From Hybos culiciformis (Eukaryota > Arthropoda > Insecta > Diptera > Hybotidae), in NCBI GenBank assembly GCA_964007475.1, contig OZ023275.1, forward strand, positions 14,301,829-14,365,828: 64,000 bases of DNA. Direction: 5' to 3'. Shown in pieces: positions 48,614 to 60,876 of this stretch. Under the pieces are notes generated by a model. That model was given only the letters and a program-made list of their open reading frames with translations. It did no database searches and was not told the DNA's origin. A program made the translations under genes and the position numbers. Every line of letters begins with the position of its first letter. The first letter of the stretch is position 1.

Positions 48614-51299
48614 ATTTTTTCGAAGTAAATAAAAAAAATTCATAATTGATAATTTATTTCATTGTTCGAATAAATGAAATGTTTTTTTTTTTAATTTTTA
48701 TCGATATTATATTTTTATATGTTTTCTTTATTAAGTTTTTTTAATATTAAGTTTAATTTTTCGATTTAAAGAAGAGTCTTTGGTTATAAAAATCGTTTCA
48801 CTATTTTTTATATTATGATGGCTTGCGGAAATATGAATAATACAAATGTCAAATGTCGAAATCTCGAATTATCAAAAGATGTGTACAAAAAATTGTATAA
48901 TTTCATCATATTAAGCTGAAATATTTCTTTTTTGGGGAACTAAAATGTTTTTGCCTAAAAATAAATTATTTGATTTTTCTGTTGTAAATATCCGCGTTGT
49001 TCTTAAATTATTTGAACTTAGCTTACGTCTGTAGTTAAATGGAATTCGATAAATAATGATTCAAGCACAGTGGACATCACATTTGTATTACACAATAAAA
49101 AAGGTCTCATCTCAATTTTTTTTTTAATTTTATAATAATATTGCGTCATTGGAATATAGATTTTAGCAATTTGATGTTGCAATAATTGAATCTTGATGAC
49201 TCGATACCAATATACAACAATATTCAACAAATATACTCTATAATTTTGACAGTAGATATATGGTAATTTTGTTTTGGTATATTCTGGGCACAACCTTCAA
49301 ATTCGTATAATATAGTTTTATTAATCTTGAAGTAAATTTAATGACTTTTTTTTTATTGATCAAAATTAAATTTCAATTTCATAATAATTTTTGTAATTAA
49401 ATATTTTTGAATTTGGAATAAATTCTGTAAATCATTTTTTCTTTTTATCATAATAATTGAAAATCATCACTTCAGATATTTAATATTTTTGCAAATTTTA
49501 TTTATAAAAATAATATATACTTACTTTATTGAAAGTTTTTATTTTGATGATTTTATTTGTTCCGACACTAATAAATTGTGATTATATGAGAGAACATAAA
49601 CTAGCGATAAAAGTAAATAATCAGTTCAAAGAATGACAAAAGCGGATAACAATCAATTTGTTATAATTATCATACATCCTAAACATACGATACATCAAGA
49701 TAAGGGTAAGAGCTTCAAGTAGCAATACTATTGACAATATTCTATGTTTTTGTTAATTACTATATTTAGTGTGTTGTTTCCTTTAAATAATACAATTTAA
49801 ATAATACAATAAATAATTATAATGAATATTTATTTTTTTTTAATCTACTGCCAATAATTTTGAATCTTTATTTTGAAGCTTCATTCTGGGCTTGATTATT
49901 TAAAAAATACTTCGTCAAACTTAAGAATATTTTTTAATATCATACCGAAAATATGAAATTAAACATCAAAAAGTAAAAAACTTGAAGTTGATTAAAATTA
50001 AGTGAGAAAATAAATTAAATTACATTAATAAAAAAAAAATTAAACAAATATTATACTTCTAATTAAAAATGTCAAAATTTTGAAGCTAAAGCTTAAGTGT
50101 TGAATATAAAAGATGTTTGACAAATTTAGTTTAAAAGACATTTAGGCGCATTTTTCTTTTATCTTCTAACTACTACAGATGTAAAAGTCTTCTAAAATAA
50201 TGGCGCACAAAACGTTACAGAAAATAATATCCAACATACCCATCAATTTTATACATTCAACATTTTTTTTTATTCATTTTTGATTTAATAATATTTTTAT
50301 TTTTTTTTAATATCTTTTTTATAATTCAAAATTCATTATATTATTACAATTCAAAATTTTTTTTTTTTATGAATAAAAAATAAAAAAACTAAATAATGTA
50401 AAAAAAATGTAAAAAAATAAATAAATAAACAAACAAAGATACTAAATGCAGTTTTTTATTTGACAGGATGTTGGAAATTGCATTTTTCCACAATTTTTTT
50501 TTTTTTTTTTTTATTAATTTAATTTTTATAATGTAAAATATTTTAATTAAAATCAGGATTATATTTGTATGTATATATTTTTTTTCTCTCGGCTTTATTG
50601 AATAGGAGAAAAAAAAAATTGCATTTAACTGAAAACAATAACAATAATTTATAATTTTATAATTCTTTTTCCATTATGATTTTTTTTTTTGGTTTTCAAA
50701 ATCTTTTTGTTTCTAGGAAAATAAAAATAAAACATATAATTGAAATAGATTTAAAAAAAAAATAGGTAGGAAAATATAATAAAAATAAAATTAACAGGGA
50801 TTTTTAATGGACAGGTATTATTACATAGGTGGTTGTAATAAGTATTTGGTTTTTTTTTTGCAAATTCTACTCATATTAGTTAATGGAAAACTTTATAATT
50901 TTTAATAATTATGAAGTTAATAATTATTGTCGAGAAGAATTTAATTAAATTTTAAATACATATAAATTTGTTATATTAACATTATTAAGTTGAACATGAA
51001 TAAGCAAAAAAGTTTTTAAATTTCATATTACTCGATGAAATCGCTCACAAATACTTACAGATTTGAAGCTGTAAAATCCAGAAATTAAATAAATTTACAA
51101 GTTATTAGAATCAAATGCTATTTTTTTTAATCATTTTTTTCCAAAATAATATAAGAATCAAGGCCACTTTTAGACGATAATACTGTAAACGAAATACTCG
51201 TATCAGTGATATGGAAAAACAAATTTTTATATGTGATTTATTCCCACTTTTCATACGATCCCAGAGAAACAGGGTATACACATGAAACAGTAATGTCAT
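48614..51299. other. AT-rich intergenic stretch, one weak exon-like frame
   Basis: On the minus strand a frame at 49119-49020 reads MRPFLLCNTNVMSTVLESLF and IEFHLTTD before GTAAGC, a good donor sequence, but no acceptor or partner exon is clear. The rest is homopolymers, for example T-runs near 50495. Confidence 0.35.
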
Positions 51300-51560
51300 A
51301 GAGAATTTTTAAATCTTGTTATTTCCGTCGCCGGAATACTGATTTTAGTATCCAGTGTACTGAATTTAGCATTCGGAATATACTTAATTGTGCATCTGAG
51401 ATACTGAATTATTGTTCTGGAATACATCATAAATCGCAAACAGTATAAATATATAGTATGATATGTATAGTATACCGCGTAGAGAATAGATAATCTCACA
51501 TACAGTATAGTAAACTCGTCTGAAAAGCGTCGCATAGTATCCTGCATGCAGTTTCTCATC
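51300..51560. repeat. region of degenerate GGAATACTGA-type repeats
   Basis: Words such as GGAATACTGA, GTATCCAGTGTACTGA, GGAATATACTTAA, GAGATACTGAA and TGGAATACA recur with irregular spacing, followed by clustered GTATA/TATAC dyads. The stretch is more balanced in base content than its surroundings. It looks like the eroded inside of a repeat element. No boundary is visible. Confidence 0.3.
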
Positions 51561-51719
51561 TAAAAGTGGTCTAAGTAATTGCGCAGCCTTTCGAATTGAT
51601 TGTTTCAAATTTATTTTTCTTAAATTTATATCATAGTAATAAATTTTTAATAATATTGTTCCCACAATTTTCCAATATAATTTTGATGAAATTGAAAATA
51701 TTATAACAAGTAATCGATT

Positions 51720-51772
51720 TTAGTTATTGAACTACACATCTTGTAAAAATACAAGATGTAGTTCAATAACTA
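51720..51772. repeat. hairpin with 24-26-base arms
   Basis: TTAGTTATTGAACTACACAT-CTTGTA is followed after 3-4 A by TACAAGATGTAGTTCAATAA-CTAA; the arms pair throughout except for a two-base bulge (AC). The small loop gives a stable stem. Confidence 0.85.
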
Positions 51773-52566
51773 AATAATACTTATACAATTGTAAATATTT
51801 AACAATGGTTTTTATTTATATTATTTATTTATATTATTATTATTTTTCTATACAATTGTAAAAATTTTAACATAATTTTATATATATATGGTCTAATTTT
51901 TGTATTAAGTAAAGAATAAATTCCAAATTTGACATGAAGAATTAAAATATTGACATATTATTTGTATAAATTTTGATAACATCTCATACTTTTATTAAAT
52001 GATAAAGATATTAATAGCAAAATTTTATTAAATAAAAAAAAATTAAATAAATAAATTTTTTAGAGAAATTTTCTAGAAAATCTTAAAAATTTTTTTTCAT
52101 GTCGTTCGTTATACGCATAATTTTTTTTCGTTTTTTTTTTATAAATTCTTATCACATAAAAAAAAAAAGATTTTAATTAAATTAAATATTTTTCTTATAC
52201 AAAATATACACATAACATTAAAAATTTTTTTATTTTTTTTTTTTTCAACTAAGAAAATCAAGTATTAAAAAATCTCTTTTTGAATATAAAATAATTTCTT
52301 ATTTATTTTTTGGTAAAATTTTTCATTTAATAAAGATCTTTTAAAAAAAAAAAAATTATAAAATTTTTGTTGAATTTTTTTTCTTCTTCTAAAAATTTTT
52401 TGAATAAAATGTGTGTGTACGTAAATTATTTGTTTTTAATTCACCGCACCAAAAAAATAAAAATTAAAGACTTATGTTAAGAAAACAAAAAAGAAAAAAA
52501 TAAATCATCTCATCATAAATTTGTTTTTTAGTTAAAATGTTTACGAAAAAATCCATTTTTTTTTAG
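51773..52566. other. AT-rich stretch before the 52.57-kb exon
   Basis: Homopolymers and TATATA patches only. If the exon that follows is real, this is intron. Confidence 0.4.
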
Positions 52567-52691
52567 AATGTAAAACTATTCTGTTGAGGCCACCAGAAAT
52601 GACATTTAAATATAGTCAAAAAATTACGAATTTTATAGCGACGCTAATTGAATTTTATCAGAAGAAAAGCCAAGAACACTACTTTAATTAA
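52567..52691 (+). CDS. terminal exon of an unrecognised gene
   Basis: A T-tract ending TTTTTTTTTAG (AG 52565-52566) opens a frame that stays open for 40 codons: CKTILLRPPEMTFKYSQKIT, NFIATLIEFYQKKSQEHYFN, then TAA at 52689-52691. The other two frames stop early. The peptide has a normal amino-acid mix, and the reading frame begins within two bases of the acceptor, which is what a real exon would show. An internal ATG could also make it a 30-residue ORF. The upstream exons were not found and no family is recognised. Confidence 0.45.
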
Positions 52692-55600
52692 TTATTTTGT
52701 TATTATAAATGGTTAAAATAAAATTTGCTCCGAATCATAATTAGGAGAATAAATTTTTCAATTATATAATTATCTAAAAAATATTTAATTTTTAAATATT
52801 GAAAGCTCATAAGTGATTTTTTTTTAATTAATCATAGATGAAAAAAGATACTCTTATCTTATGTAATTTTCATGGTGAAATTTTCCAATTATTTTAACCA
52901 CGTTTTTTAGTTCGAAGTGATAAAATAGTTTATACGGCCAGAAAATGTTAAAGATATTTCCAGATTTACTTAACTTTGGAGTTCAGGAAATCTAAAATAA
53001 CGCGGATATAAAAATTAGCAGCAAAATGTTGTTCTTCTTATACATATTAGCTGTAATATCTTAGCAATGTCAAAAATACAGATATTACAATTTTTGCGAC
53101 GACTAGGACATAGATTAATAAAGTAGAATACATTTTTAATAGCAATATTAATGTTAATGTTATTAAAAAATATTTTTAAAAGCTTGTTTGATTAAAAAAT
53201 AGTAAAAAATAGTGATATATCTTTGCATACTGACTAAGATTAAGTTTATATCGAAGCTGCGACTTTCATTTAGGTAAGCGATAAGAACTGGAACTAAAAC
53301 ATAAAGATTTGCTTTGCTTCTTGAGGGTTTTGGAACTAAGATAACAGAAGAAACAGTTCGAAATACAGAATTCTACCACAAATAAGTTAACATCATTCAT
53401 AAAGATAAAGTAGTAAGTAATTTTTCAATAATAAGCTAATGATTAGATTGCATATTAGTTTTTATACAAAAACCATGTTTAGATTTGATAAAAAAAAACA
53501 AGATAATAATAATAATAAAATCACGCTCGAAAAATTATAATCTGAAAATATAACCCGCACTTTATACATACATGCTTTCCTTTTTTTCATTTAATTTTTT
53601 TTTATTTTGTTGTTCAAAGTAAAAATCCTAAATTAATTTTCCTTTTGGGCAAAAAATTATGCGTACATGGAAAAAGTTTACAAGAGAGCTAATAAAATTA
53701 ACAAAAAAAAAATTATTATTATTATTATTATTATTATTATTTTTATATGCATGTAAGTATATCTGTATTTATGTATACATATAGATCTGAATAATTCAAT
53801 TAGGCTGTCATATATTTTAATATAAAATTTAAATCTAAAACCACTTTTTTTTCTTTTTTTTAATAAAACCAAAAAAAAGTTCTTCCTTTATCCTTCTTTC
53901 AGTGATTTTTTTTTTTTTTCATTTTTATTCAAGGAAAAAGAAATATTTTCTTTACTTACGTTCAGTACAGAGAACATAACTATATGTATCTTTTTTTTTT
54001 GAAAAGATTTTAATTTTTTTTTTTTACTACGTTACCCGTTCCCCAATTACGTGAAATTTAAAAAAAAAGTTTTACTAAAAAAAATTATAAATATACGTGG
54101 TGTATTTATAATCAAAAAAATTAAATAAAATAAAAAACAGAATAAAAAGAAATTGTGTATCTTCTATGTTTTCAGTATTTTGATGTGCTTAGAAAAAAAA
54201 AATTGCTAGAAAGAAAAAGTTTAAAAATTTTCTTTGCTTTTATTTTTGTGGAAAATCATTTTTTGGAATTTGTGCAGAACTTTGATTGAAGAAAAAAGAA
54301 GTTTTTGACAAAAATTGAAAGTAATGCGAAAAAATGGGAAATTTTTAATAGAAAATTTTGAATGAGATTAATATTAGTTTTTTTTGTAATTAAAAATTTT
54401 TTAGGGGATGTTGTGCAATGATTGTTTATGACTGGAAATTGTTTTGGGACATAAATAATGTAAATTCGGATATTATCATATTCATATTTTCATCGCAAAA
54501 TATATCAATTTGTTTTCCAAATTTTAGCTTCTATTTTTTTTTTTTTTAATTATATCGTGTTTCACAAGGTGTCAAGAAGCTGTTGGCTAAAGTTTGAATT
54601 AGATTTAAATAATTGAAGTGTTGAGATAAATTTAAGTCAAAAATAAATATCAGGGTTATGCATTCTAATTTAATTTCAAATCTATTGGTCTCAGCCAATA
54701 GATTGTCAAAAATGCAAGAAACGGACTATACGTTTGCATTAAATTAGCGTCCGACAAAATCTTTATAAAACATATGATCCGACAAATCGTTTCAATTCTT
54801 TGAAAATATGCCCAATCTCGATCACTTTCATAGACTAAAATATGAGATTTTATGATTTGGGGCTTTCGGAGCCTCTGCCCGCCAAGTGCCTAAATAATTT
54901 TAATATAATTTTTATATATTTAAAACTGTTTGAATGTTTGAATTTTGATCAAAATTTTTTCAAAGAATTGTAATTGAGAAAATTACAATATTTAACTAAA
55001 TGGTATTGGGTTTATACTATCTATATGGTATTGAAAAAACCAAGAAAATATAGTTGGTCCTTGATTTAAACAAAATATCTTAGATTTAAACTTACAGTTT
55101 ATTTTTACTTTGTCATTATGATTTTTAAGAACCCTTTAACTAATTATATTTGAAAATTCAATTCTTCATCATAAGATTTCTGACTTTCTAGAAAAGAGTT
55201 TTAATCTAAAGATCATATTCTAAATAAATATCATGTTTAAATTAATGATTGAAGATGTAATGAAATCCTTGTAAATGAAAAATATATAAATAAATAAATA
55301 AAAGTAAATTATCTTTCATTAAAAGTTGAAAACTTGCCTCATACTTTATTTGTATTTTTTGATCAATTATAATTAATATAATATGAAATGTTTAGAAACT
55401 TAATGCACATTTTATTATCTGATCTAGAAATTTGGGAAATTGGAAAATAATAGTAATTTTGGAGAAAATACTATTTTTATGAAATTGATAAAATTTTAAC
55501 TTGTATGTGAATTTGTAATTAGATTTAGTTCAAATCAGTATTTTATTTCAAACTTTTGGAGTTCTTTGAATATCTAACTTACGTTTTAGAGATTTATGAT

Positions 55601-55876
55601 TTTGATGAAGTAAAGTTAACATTCAAATGCACCTAAATTACAAAGAGCTGTACTATCGTACCCAGAAAATTTTATTAAAATATACATATACATTCATTGC
55701 AAGATTTGATTAAAATATTTTATACAATAAATATAAAATTGTAGCAATTTGAATATTGATGTTATGTAGAAATCGACAGTCACTTTCGTAAGTCATATTA
55801 CGTCCATTAACCGCATGAAGTGAATATTTTTATTTGTTGAAACATCTGTATAATTCGGTCAATCATTGGTTTGGAC
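52692..55876. other. AT-rich intergenic stretch, no gene seen
   Basis: It contains an (ATT)n run at 53712-53741 and a small stem CTATTGG/CCAATAG at about 54683-54702. No gene or bounded element is supported. Confidence 0.45.
53712..53741 (+). repeat. (ATT)n microsatellite
   Basis: Ten ATT units in a row. Confidence 0.9.
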
Positions 55877-55968
55877 GACCGTCATATTGTAGTGGTACTG
55901 CCCGGTCGTGCGTTTGATTCGCACCTCGGACTGGAATTTGTATATATTTTCAATTTGTTCACTTGAAT
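55877..55968 (+). mobile_element. tRNA-derived SINE, copy 2 (internally shortened)
   Basis: GACCGTCATATTGTAGTGGT-A matches the A-box head of copy 1. About 18 bases between the boxes are missing. The B box is degraded to CGTTTGATTCG, and the tail CACCTCGGACTGGAATTTG ... TTCACTTGAAT is retained. Confidence 0.7.
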
Positions 55969-56083
55969 TAAGTGATCGTGTTGATGTTTTAGAATTATAC
56001 CCAAAGGCTTGAAGGTTTGTAGAGAAATTTATTCAGTTATGCCTTACGAAGAATGAAGATTGAATGAATTTACCACCTTTTAA

Positions 56084-56806
56084 GGGGGTATTCTAGTCTA
56101 GAAATTTGAAAAAATCATTTTTTTTTTTTCATATTTTCAAAGTTTAACCCTTTAAGAACATGGCTTTAAGAGGATTTTAGAAAATTCAAATTATTTTCGG
56201 AGGTATGGCTGTTTTACTAAAATATCATTTCATGAATTACACTGGCGAGAAATTTTACGTGAAACTTTAAACACGTTTTTCTCAAAACTGTCTTTTTTAA
56301 AACGATTCCCATGATAACTCAAGTCCTACTGAACCGATTTACTTCAAATTTTGTAGAGGTCTTCTTCATAGGCTTCTCTATCGTTCGAACTATCCTCATC
56401 CAAAAATTTTAGTGCTTACTATTTTTTAAAATTTCCAAAAACTAAAAAAAAGTGGTGCAAAAACAGTTTTTTTTTCAAATAGTCGCCAATTTGTAAAATA
56501 AATTTTGTTTTCAATTCTTTTAGTTCGAACGATAGAGGCATTCCTATAGATTAATAATCGTTTTTGTTTTTTTTTTTTTCAAATTGCCAGAAGGGCTGAA
56601 TCGTGGGAATAGTCACGTGCCAATTTTTTGAGAGCCCCCACTTCATCAGCTGCGAACTCTTTGAATTTTGAATTTTTTATTTTTTATTTTTTTTACTGTA
56701 TTCTTAAAACATTAATAAATATCCTATAAAAAAATGGATAGTAAAAATATTGATTGGTTTTTTTTTTACAGCACTTCAAAAATTGCATTAACACTAGAAT
56801 ACCCCC
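56084..56806. mobile_element. MITE with GGGGGTATTCTAG terminal inverted repeats
   Basis: The left end GGGGGTATTCTAGTCTAGA (56084) faces CACTAGAATACCCCC (ending 56806), giving 13 matching terminal bases. Inside, CTATCGTTCGAACTATCC at about 56379-56396 is answered by AGTTCGAACGATAGAGG at about 56522-56538, a second nested inverted repeat. The element is 723 bp with no coding frame. Flanks are TAA on the left and ATAATTAA on the right, so the target site was probably AT-rich; the duplication is unclear. Confidence 0.7.
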
Positions 56807-57163
56807 ATAATTAATGTTTAAAGTTATTAAACTTATACCAAGAGTTCCGAATGTATTTTATTATTATCATTATTTTCGATGTATAGTCCTAACTTTATCT
56901 CTAAATTAGAACTTAATGTGCTTAAAAGATGTTTTATTAAGACGTTGCATGCACTATTTTCTTACACTTTCTATGGTCAAAATAAAAATGTAACTAAGAT
57001 ATTTGATATATAATTATCATATAGATTTGGGTTTATGTCTTTTATTGATAATAATATGATACATTATGTTAATCAGCTGAGAATAGGTAATAAAATAAAA
57101 GTAAGTAAAATTTATATTTTTAATTTATAAATAAATTAATTATATCTGTATAATAAATATAAC
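56807..57163. other. AT-rich stretch between mobile-element remnants
   Basis: Nothing beyond short biased frames. Confidence 0.45.
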
Positions 57164-57215
57164 CAGGGACGTAGTTGTTTATTTTTCCTAGAGGGAACGC
57201 TAAGAATAAATAAAA
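57164..57215 (+). mobile_element. possible hAT-type transposon left end
   Basis: CAGGGACGTAGTTG followed by CCTAGAGGGAACGC looks like a hAT terminus and resembles the ends of the other hAT elements here (CAGAGCCGTAACTAGGG). No matching right end or 8-bp duplication was found downstream. Confidence 0.35.
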
Positions 57216-57396
57216 TCCCGTACATTCTGTTTTTAATTATAGATAAGTTAACAGAAAAATACAAAAAAAAATAAACAAAACAAAAAAATTAGAAAATTAA
57301 TAATAAAATAATTAACAAAACCACAAAAAAAAAATTGAACAAAAAATATTCATATAAATCTACTATTAAATTAGCATGTCTCAAACTTCTTTATTT

Positions 57397-57528
57397 TCAT
57401 TGACCTTGTCCTTGCTGAACGTGAGCCATAGGGTCGCCAGCAACCAAAACTCCAGGCTCAAATTTTATCAACAGCTCAAACTATTTCTTTAATCAGTCGA
57501 TATATTCGGCCGGAGCACTACTGATGTG
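57397..57528 (-). pseudogene. decayed coding fragment, unknown protein
   Basis: One minus-strand frame reads HISSAPAEYID, stop, LKK, stop, FELLIKFEPGVLVAGDPMAH and VQQGQGQ, stop. The internal stops are TGA and TAG, each one step from TGG tryptophan, and the residue mix is clearly protein-like. It lies about 180 bases inside the possible hAT end at 57164, so it could be part of that element, or a retrocopy of a cellular gene. No family is recognised. Confidence 0.35.
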
Positions 57529-57741
57529 TTAGGTGTAAAAATACATGGCAGACATTATATATTTTTTAGCCATATGGGGCACTATTTGGAGATTTAATTT
57601 ACAATAATTTTAATTGTTTATAAATTTATAAAATTTATATTTAATATGAAAATATCAAAGTCGTTCCCGTTCCTTCCAAATTTTTAACAATTTTATGGAT
57701 TTAAAAAATAATTTTTTTTTGTTTTTGTTGACTTTTGTGCT

Positions 57742-57939
57742 TTGATATTTCTTACTTTAATTGTTTCTTTTATTTTCCGAACATCAAGCTGCATAACAGA
57801 CGATAATTTTTTACCTCATATATATTATTTGTGCAAGTTTAGTGGAATGAAACGGAAAATTTTACTTGGTGACTGGTCCGTCAGTTTTTATTCAGTGATG
57901 AGTTTCAGTTGGGTTGGCGGATGTACAAAACTTTTCTAG
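57742..57939 (+). CDS. possible exon or small ORF, unknown
   Basis: The open frame ends TAG and holds ITDDNFLPHIYYLCKFSGMK and RKILLGDWSVSFYSVMSFSW, a balanced composition against an A/T background. CTGCATAACAG at about 57791-57801 could be an acceptor within the frame. No clean start, donor or family is seen. Confidence 0.25.
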   Translation: MIFLTLIVSFIFRTSSCITDDNFLPHIYYLCKFSGMKRKILLGDWSVSFYSVMSFSWVGGCTKLF

Positions 57940-59314
57940 TAAATTATTTTTTATTTTTTTTTTAAATGAAAAAAAATTTGTTAATCAAAATTTAGAAAAC
58001 CTGCAATAAATATTTTTTCTCTATCATATGATTTAATTAAAAATATATGTTTGTTTACTATCAGTGTAAAAAAGAAATAATAATAATAATAATAATAAAC
58101 ATCATGTGACGAACATAATATTGTTTATATAATAAGTATAATTATTATAGTTAGCAGAATTTTTTAAGAGCATATAAAAGATTAAAAAAAAATATATTTA
58201 TATAATAAATAAATATAATTTAAAGATATTTTTTGATGACTATTTTAAATTATTTTTGAGATATTATTACTTTCATAAATTGTTTAATTAAAAAAAAAAA
58301 ATGTTTGCAATTTATTTGTACATTTTTATTATTAATGAATTTCTCTATTAAAATTATTATTATAATTTTTTATTTTATTTTTTTTGTTTATCATTTTTGT
58401 TTTGTTTTGTTTTGAGTTTTTTTTTTTTTGCTTTATTTTTTCAAGTTTTATTTGATTTTTTTTGACAAAAAGTCAGGGCGGAGTTTCTATATAAATTTTT
58501 TATTTTTTATTTTTGAAATATTATCTGAAAAAAAAAAAATAAAATAAAATAAAAATATAAAATTATATAAAAAATAATAATATATATATTATATAATATT
58601 CTACTTATGATGAAAATATAAATATAGTTTTTTTTTTTACAAAAATTTTGTTTCATTTTTTTTTTTGATAAAAAAAAATGTGTATAGGTCTTATAGAAAA
58701 CCTAAAAACTGGGGGGCAAATAATTTTCGATAATGTGTTGTGTATTTTTGCAATAAACAGAAATAACATTACACAATATTATAAAATATATTTTTATTAT
58801 TATTATTATTATATTTTTTTTTTATATAATATAATATACATATATAATATATTTATATATCTATGTTTTTTTTTTGAACATTTAATATTTCTTCCCAAAC
58901 CAAAAAACAAAAAAAAAAATAAACTAAAATCCCATTTTCACTCCAAATTGCAAAAAAAAAAAAAAGAATGCATTTTTTTTTTCAAAAAAAAAAAAGCTAG
59001 TAAATTTTTTTAATATTTTTTTTTTCGCGCGCCTCCTCAATGTTATCACAGAGTTTTTTAAAACTAATTCCAAAATTTTTGATAATCAAAAAAGTACCAA
59101 AAATTAAATAATTTTTGACTTATTTACATCCTTGACTTTGAGTACAATGAAACAGGACTTCAGTTCCAGTTAAAGTAAAATTGTAATATATGAAAAATTA
59201 CCAGTACAGAAAACGCTATTGATATTATTCTATCAGACTTATTCATATTTTTATCTAGCATTAGAATTCTTAACGATTTATGCGAACTGTGAATTCAGAT
59301 GATGAAATTTATCG
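57940..59314. other. AT-rich stretch with long homopolymers and (AAT)n at about 58079-58098
   Basis: The frame at 58678-59013 is low complexity (Y, I, F and K runs) and is not a credible gene. Nothing else is supported. Confidence 0.45.
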
Positions 59315-59418
59315 GCCGTCATGGTGTAGTGGTATTGCATTATCTTATGGTGAGTGGTTTGCCATTATTCACCTTGGACTGGAATTTGTATCAATTTTTC
59401 AATTTATTCACTTGAATT
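59315..59418 (+). mobile_element. tRNA-derived SINE, copy 3
   Basis: GCCGTCATGGTGTAGTGGTA and the tail GGACTGGAATTTGTATCAAT ... TTCACTTGAAT match copies 1 and 2. The B-box region is badly degraded (TTTGCCATTATTCACC). Confidence 0.7.
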
Positions 59419-59458
59419 GTATAAATATAACATACTGAATACAAACAGGATAGAAAAT

Positions 59459-59497
59459 CAGTTAAAACTCAGTTAAAACTAAGTTAAAACTAAGTTA
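59459..59497 (+). repeat. 11-bp tandem repeat
   Basis: CAGTTAAAACT twice, then AAGTTAAAACT, then a partial AAGTTA. Confidence 0.85.
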
Positions 59498-59762
59498 TTT
59501 TCGGGCAATATATGCTCAAAATGTTGCATTTATTATTAAATATATAATAAAAAAGTATAACAAATGAAATGTATACCAAAAGTCGCTGAATCTATTGTTT
59601 TTCTAACGAAGAATAAATTATAAAAAATAAATTTTTAGACAAAATCAGTATTTCAAATCTTTGTTGAATATTTTTATAATTATATGAAACAGATATATTA
59701 AAAACTAAAATTACGAACTGTATTTCCTTGTTATGACATATAAGTTAATCTCATACTAAAGT

Positions 59763-59790
59763 GAATAGTTCGATTTGAATAGTTCGATTT
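59763..59790 (+). repeat. 14-bp tandem duplication
   Basis: GAATAGTTCGATTT twice in a row, identical. Confidence 0.9.
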
Positions 59791-60786
59791 GACCTATGTA
59801 TAACAAAGGGATATACATAAATTATAAATGCGTCTGCTTTTTAGTGTAAATTAATAATTTAAAAATTTTTCGTTTTATATACTTACAAGAAACTATATGT
59901 TAATGTTATGTAGTAATGTTTTTCAAAAGTTCAAAAATTAAAATTTGCGAACGCATTAAAAGCTTCAGTTACTTTAAGTACACAAATTTTTACACTCAAA
60001 GTTATTCAATAAAAAAAATTACAAAATATCATAAACCTATATCATTAAACTATGTATATCTACATAAAAATTTATTAGTTTTCTCATTTACTTTTAACTT
60101 GTCGTTAAAAATAAAAAAATCAACAAAAAAAAATTTGAATCATAAAAAAATGCAAATAAAATAAAAAAAAAAAAACAAAAAATAAATAAAATAAATAAAA
60201 TTTATTTTTTATTTTTCCGTATTATAATAAGTTGTTTTTTTGCACACAATTTTTGCGTGTATTTTTAATTTCATATTAAAAATGTATAATCAGGAAAATA
60301 GAGAAAAACGACAGGAGTGTGAGGTTAGCATTGAAAAAAAAAAATAAAAAATAAAAAATAAAAATAAAAAAAAATTAAATAAAATATTGAAAAAAAATAT
60401 TTTTGTTTTGCTTTTTTTCTACACGCGTTTCATCCCATTCCCCAAAAATTGATTAACAACCCATCAGACAGAACCAGCAAAAGTGCATTCAATGATTTTT
60501 TTATTTTTTTATTTTGATGGTTATATTCTGTTTTTATTCCAATTTTTAAAATAATTTTGCATCTGGAACTTCCATAAACTATATATCTACTCATTTAAAC
60601 ATATATTTATAAAAAAAAAAAAAAATACGTTGACTTTTGTAATTTAAACGAAAATTGTAATGAATCAAACGAACTAATAATAATAATAAAAATATGCGTA
60701 ACTCAGTGACTCTCTAGAGAGATTAATGAATAAACCTTTTAAAAAGTAACTTCTCTTTGTAATCATTTTTGAGAAGAAAATAAGTC
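59791..60786. other. AT-rich stretch, one GC-richer island
   Basis: At about 60420-60492 a GC-richer island gives a plus-strand frame with AFHPIPQKLINNPSDRTSKS before low complexity. No splice site bounds it well enough to call an exon. Confidence 0.35.
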
Positions 60787-60876
60787 ATGAAGCGTAAAAA
60801 GTTTCAGTTAATAGATGGAGCCCGTATTTTCGATTTTTCCGATGGGAACCAACATACATCATTCGTTTTTAATTAA
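60787..60876 (+). CDS. small hypothetical ORF (29 aa)
   Basis: ATG to TAA encodes MKRKKFQLIDGARIFDFSDG and NQHTSFVFN. The balanced residues, with G, D, S and H, stand out from the neighbourhood. It is too short to assign and has no visible splice sites; it could be an exon fragment or chance. Confidence 0.22.
   Translation: MKRKKFQLIDGARIFDFSDGNQHTSFVFN

Noticed and set aside
51296..51665. Two overlapping minus-strand frames of about 90 codons
   Set aside because: They mirror the degenerate GGAATACTGA/GTATA repeats and overlap each other in different frames.
58678..59013. 111-codon plus-strand frame
   Set aside because: Nearly all Y, I, F, K and N, with long single-residue runs.
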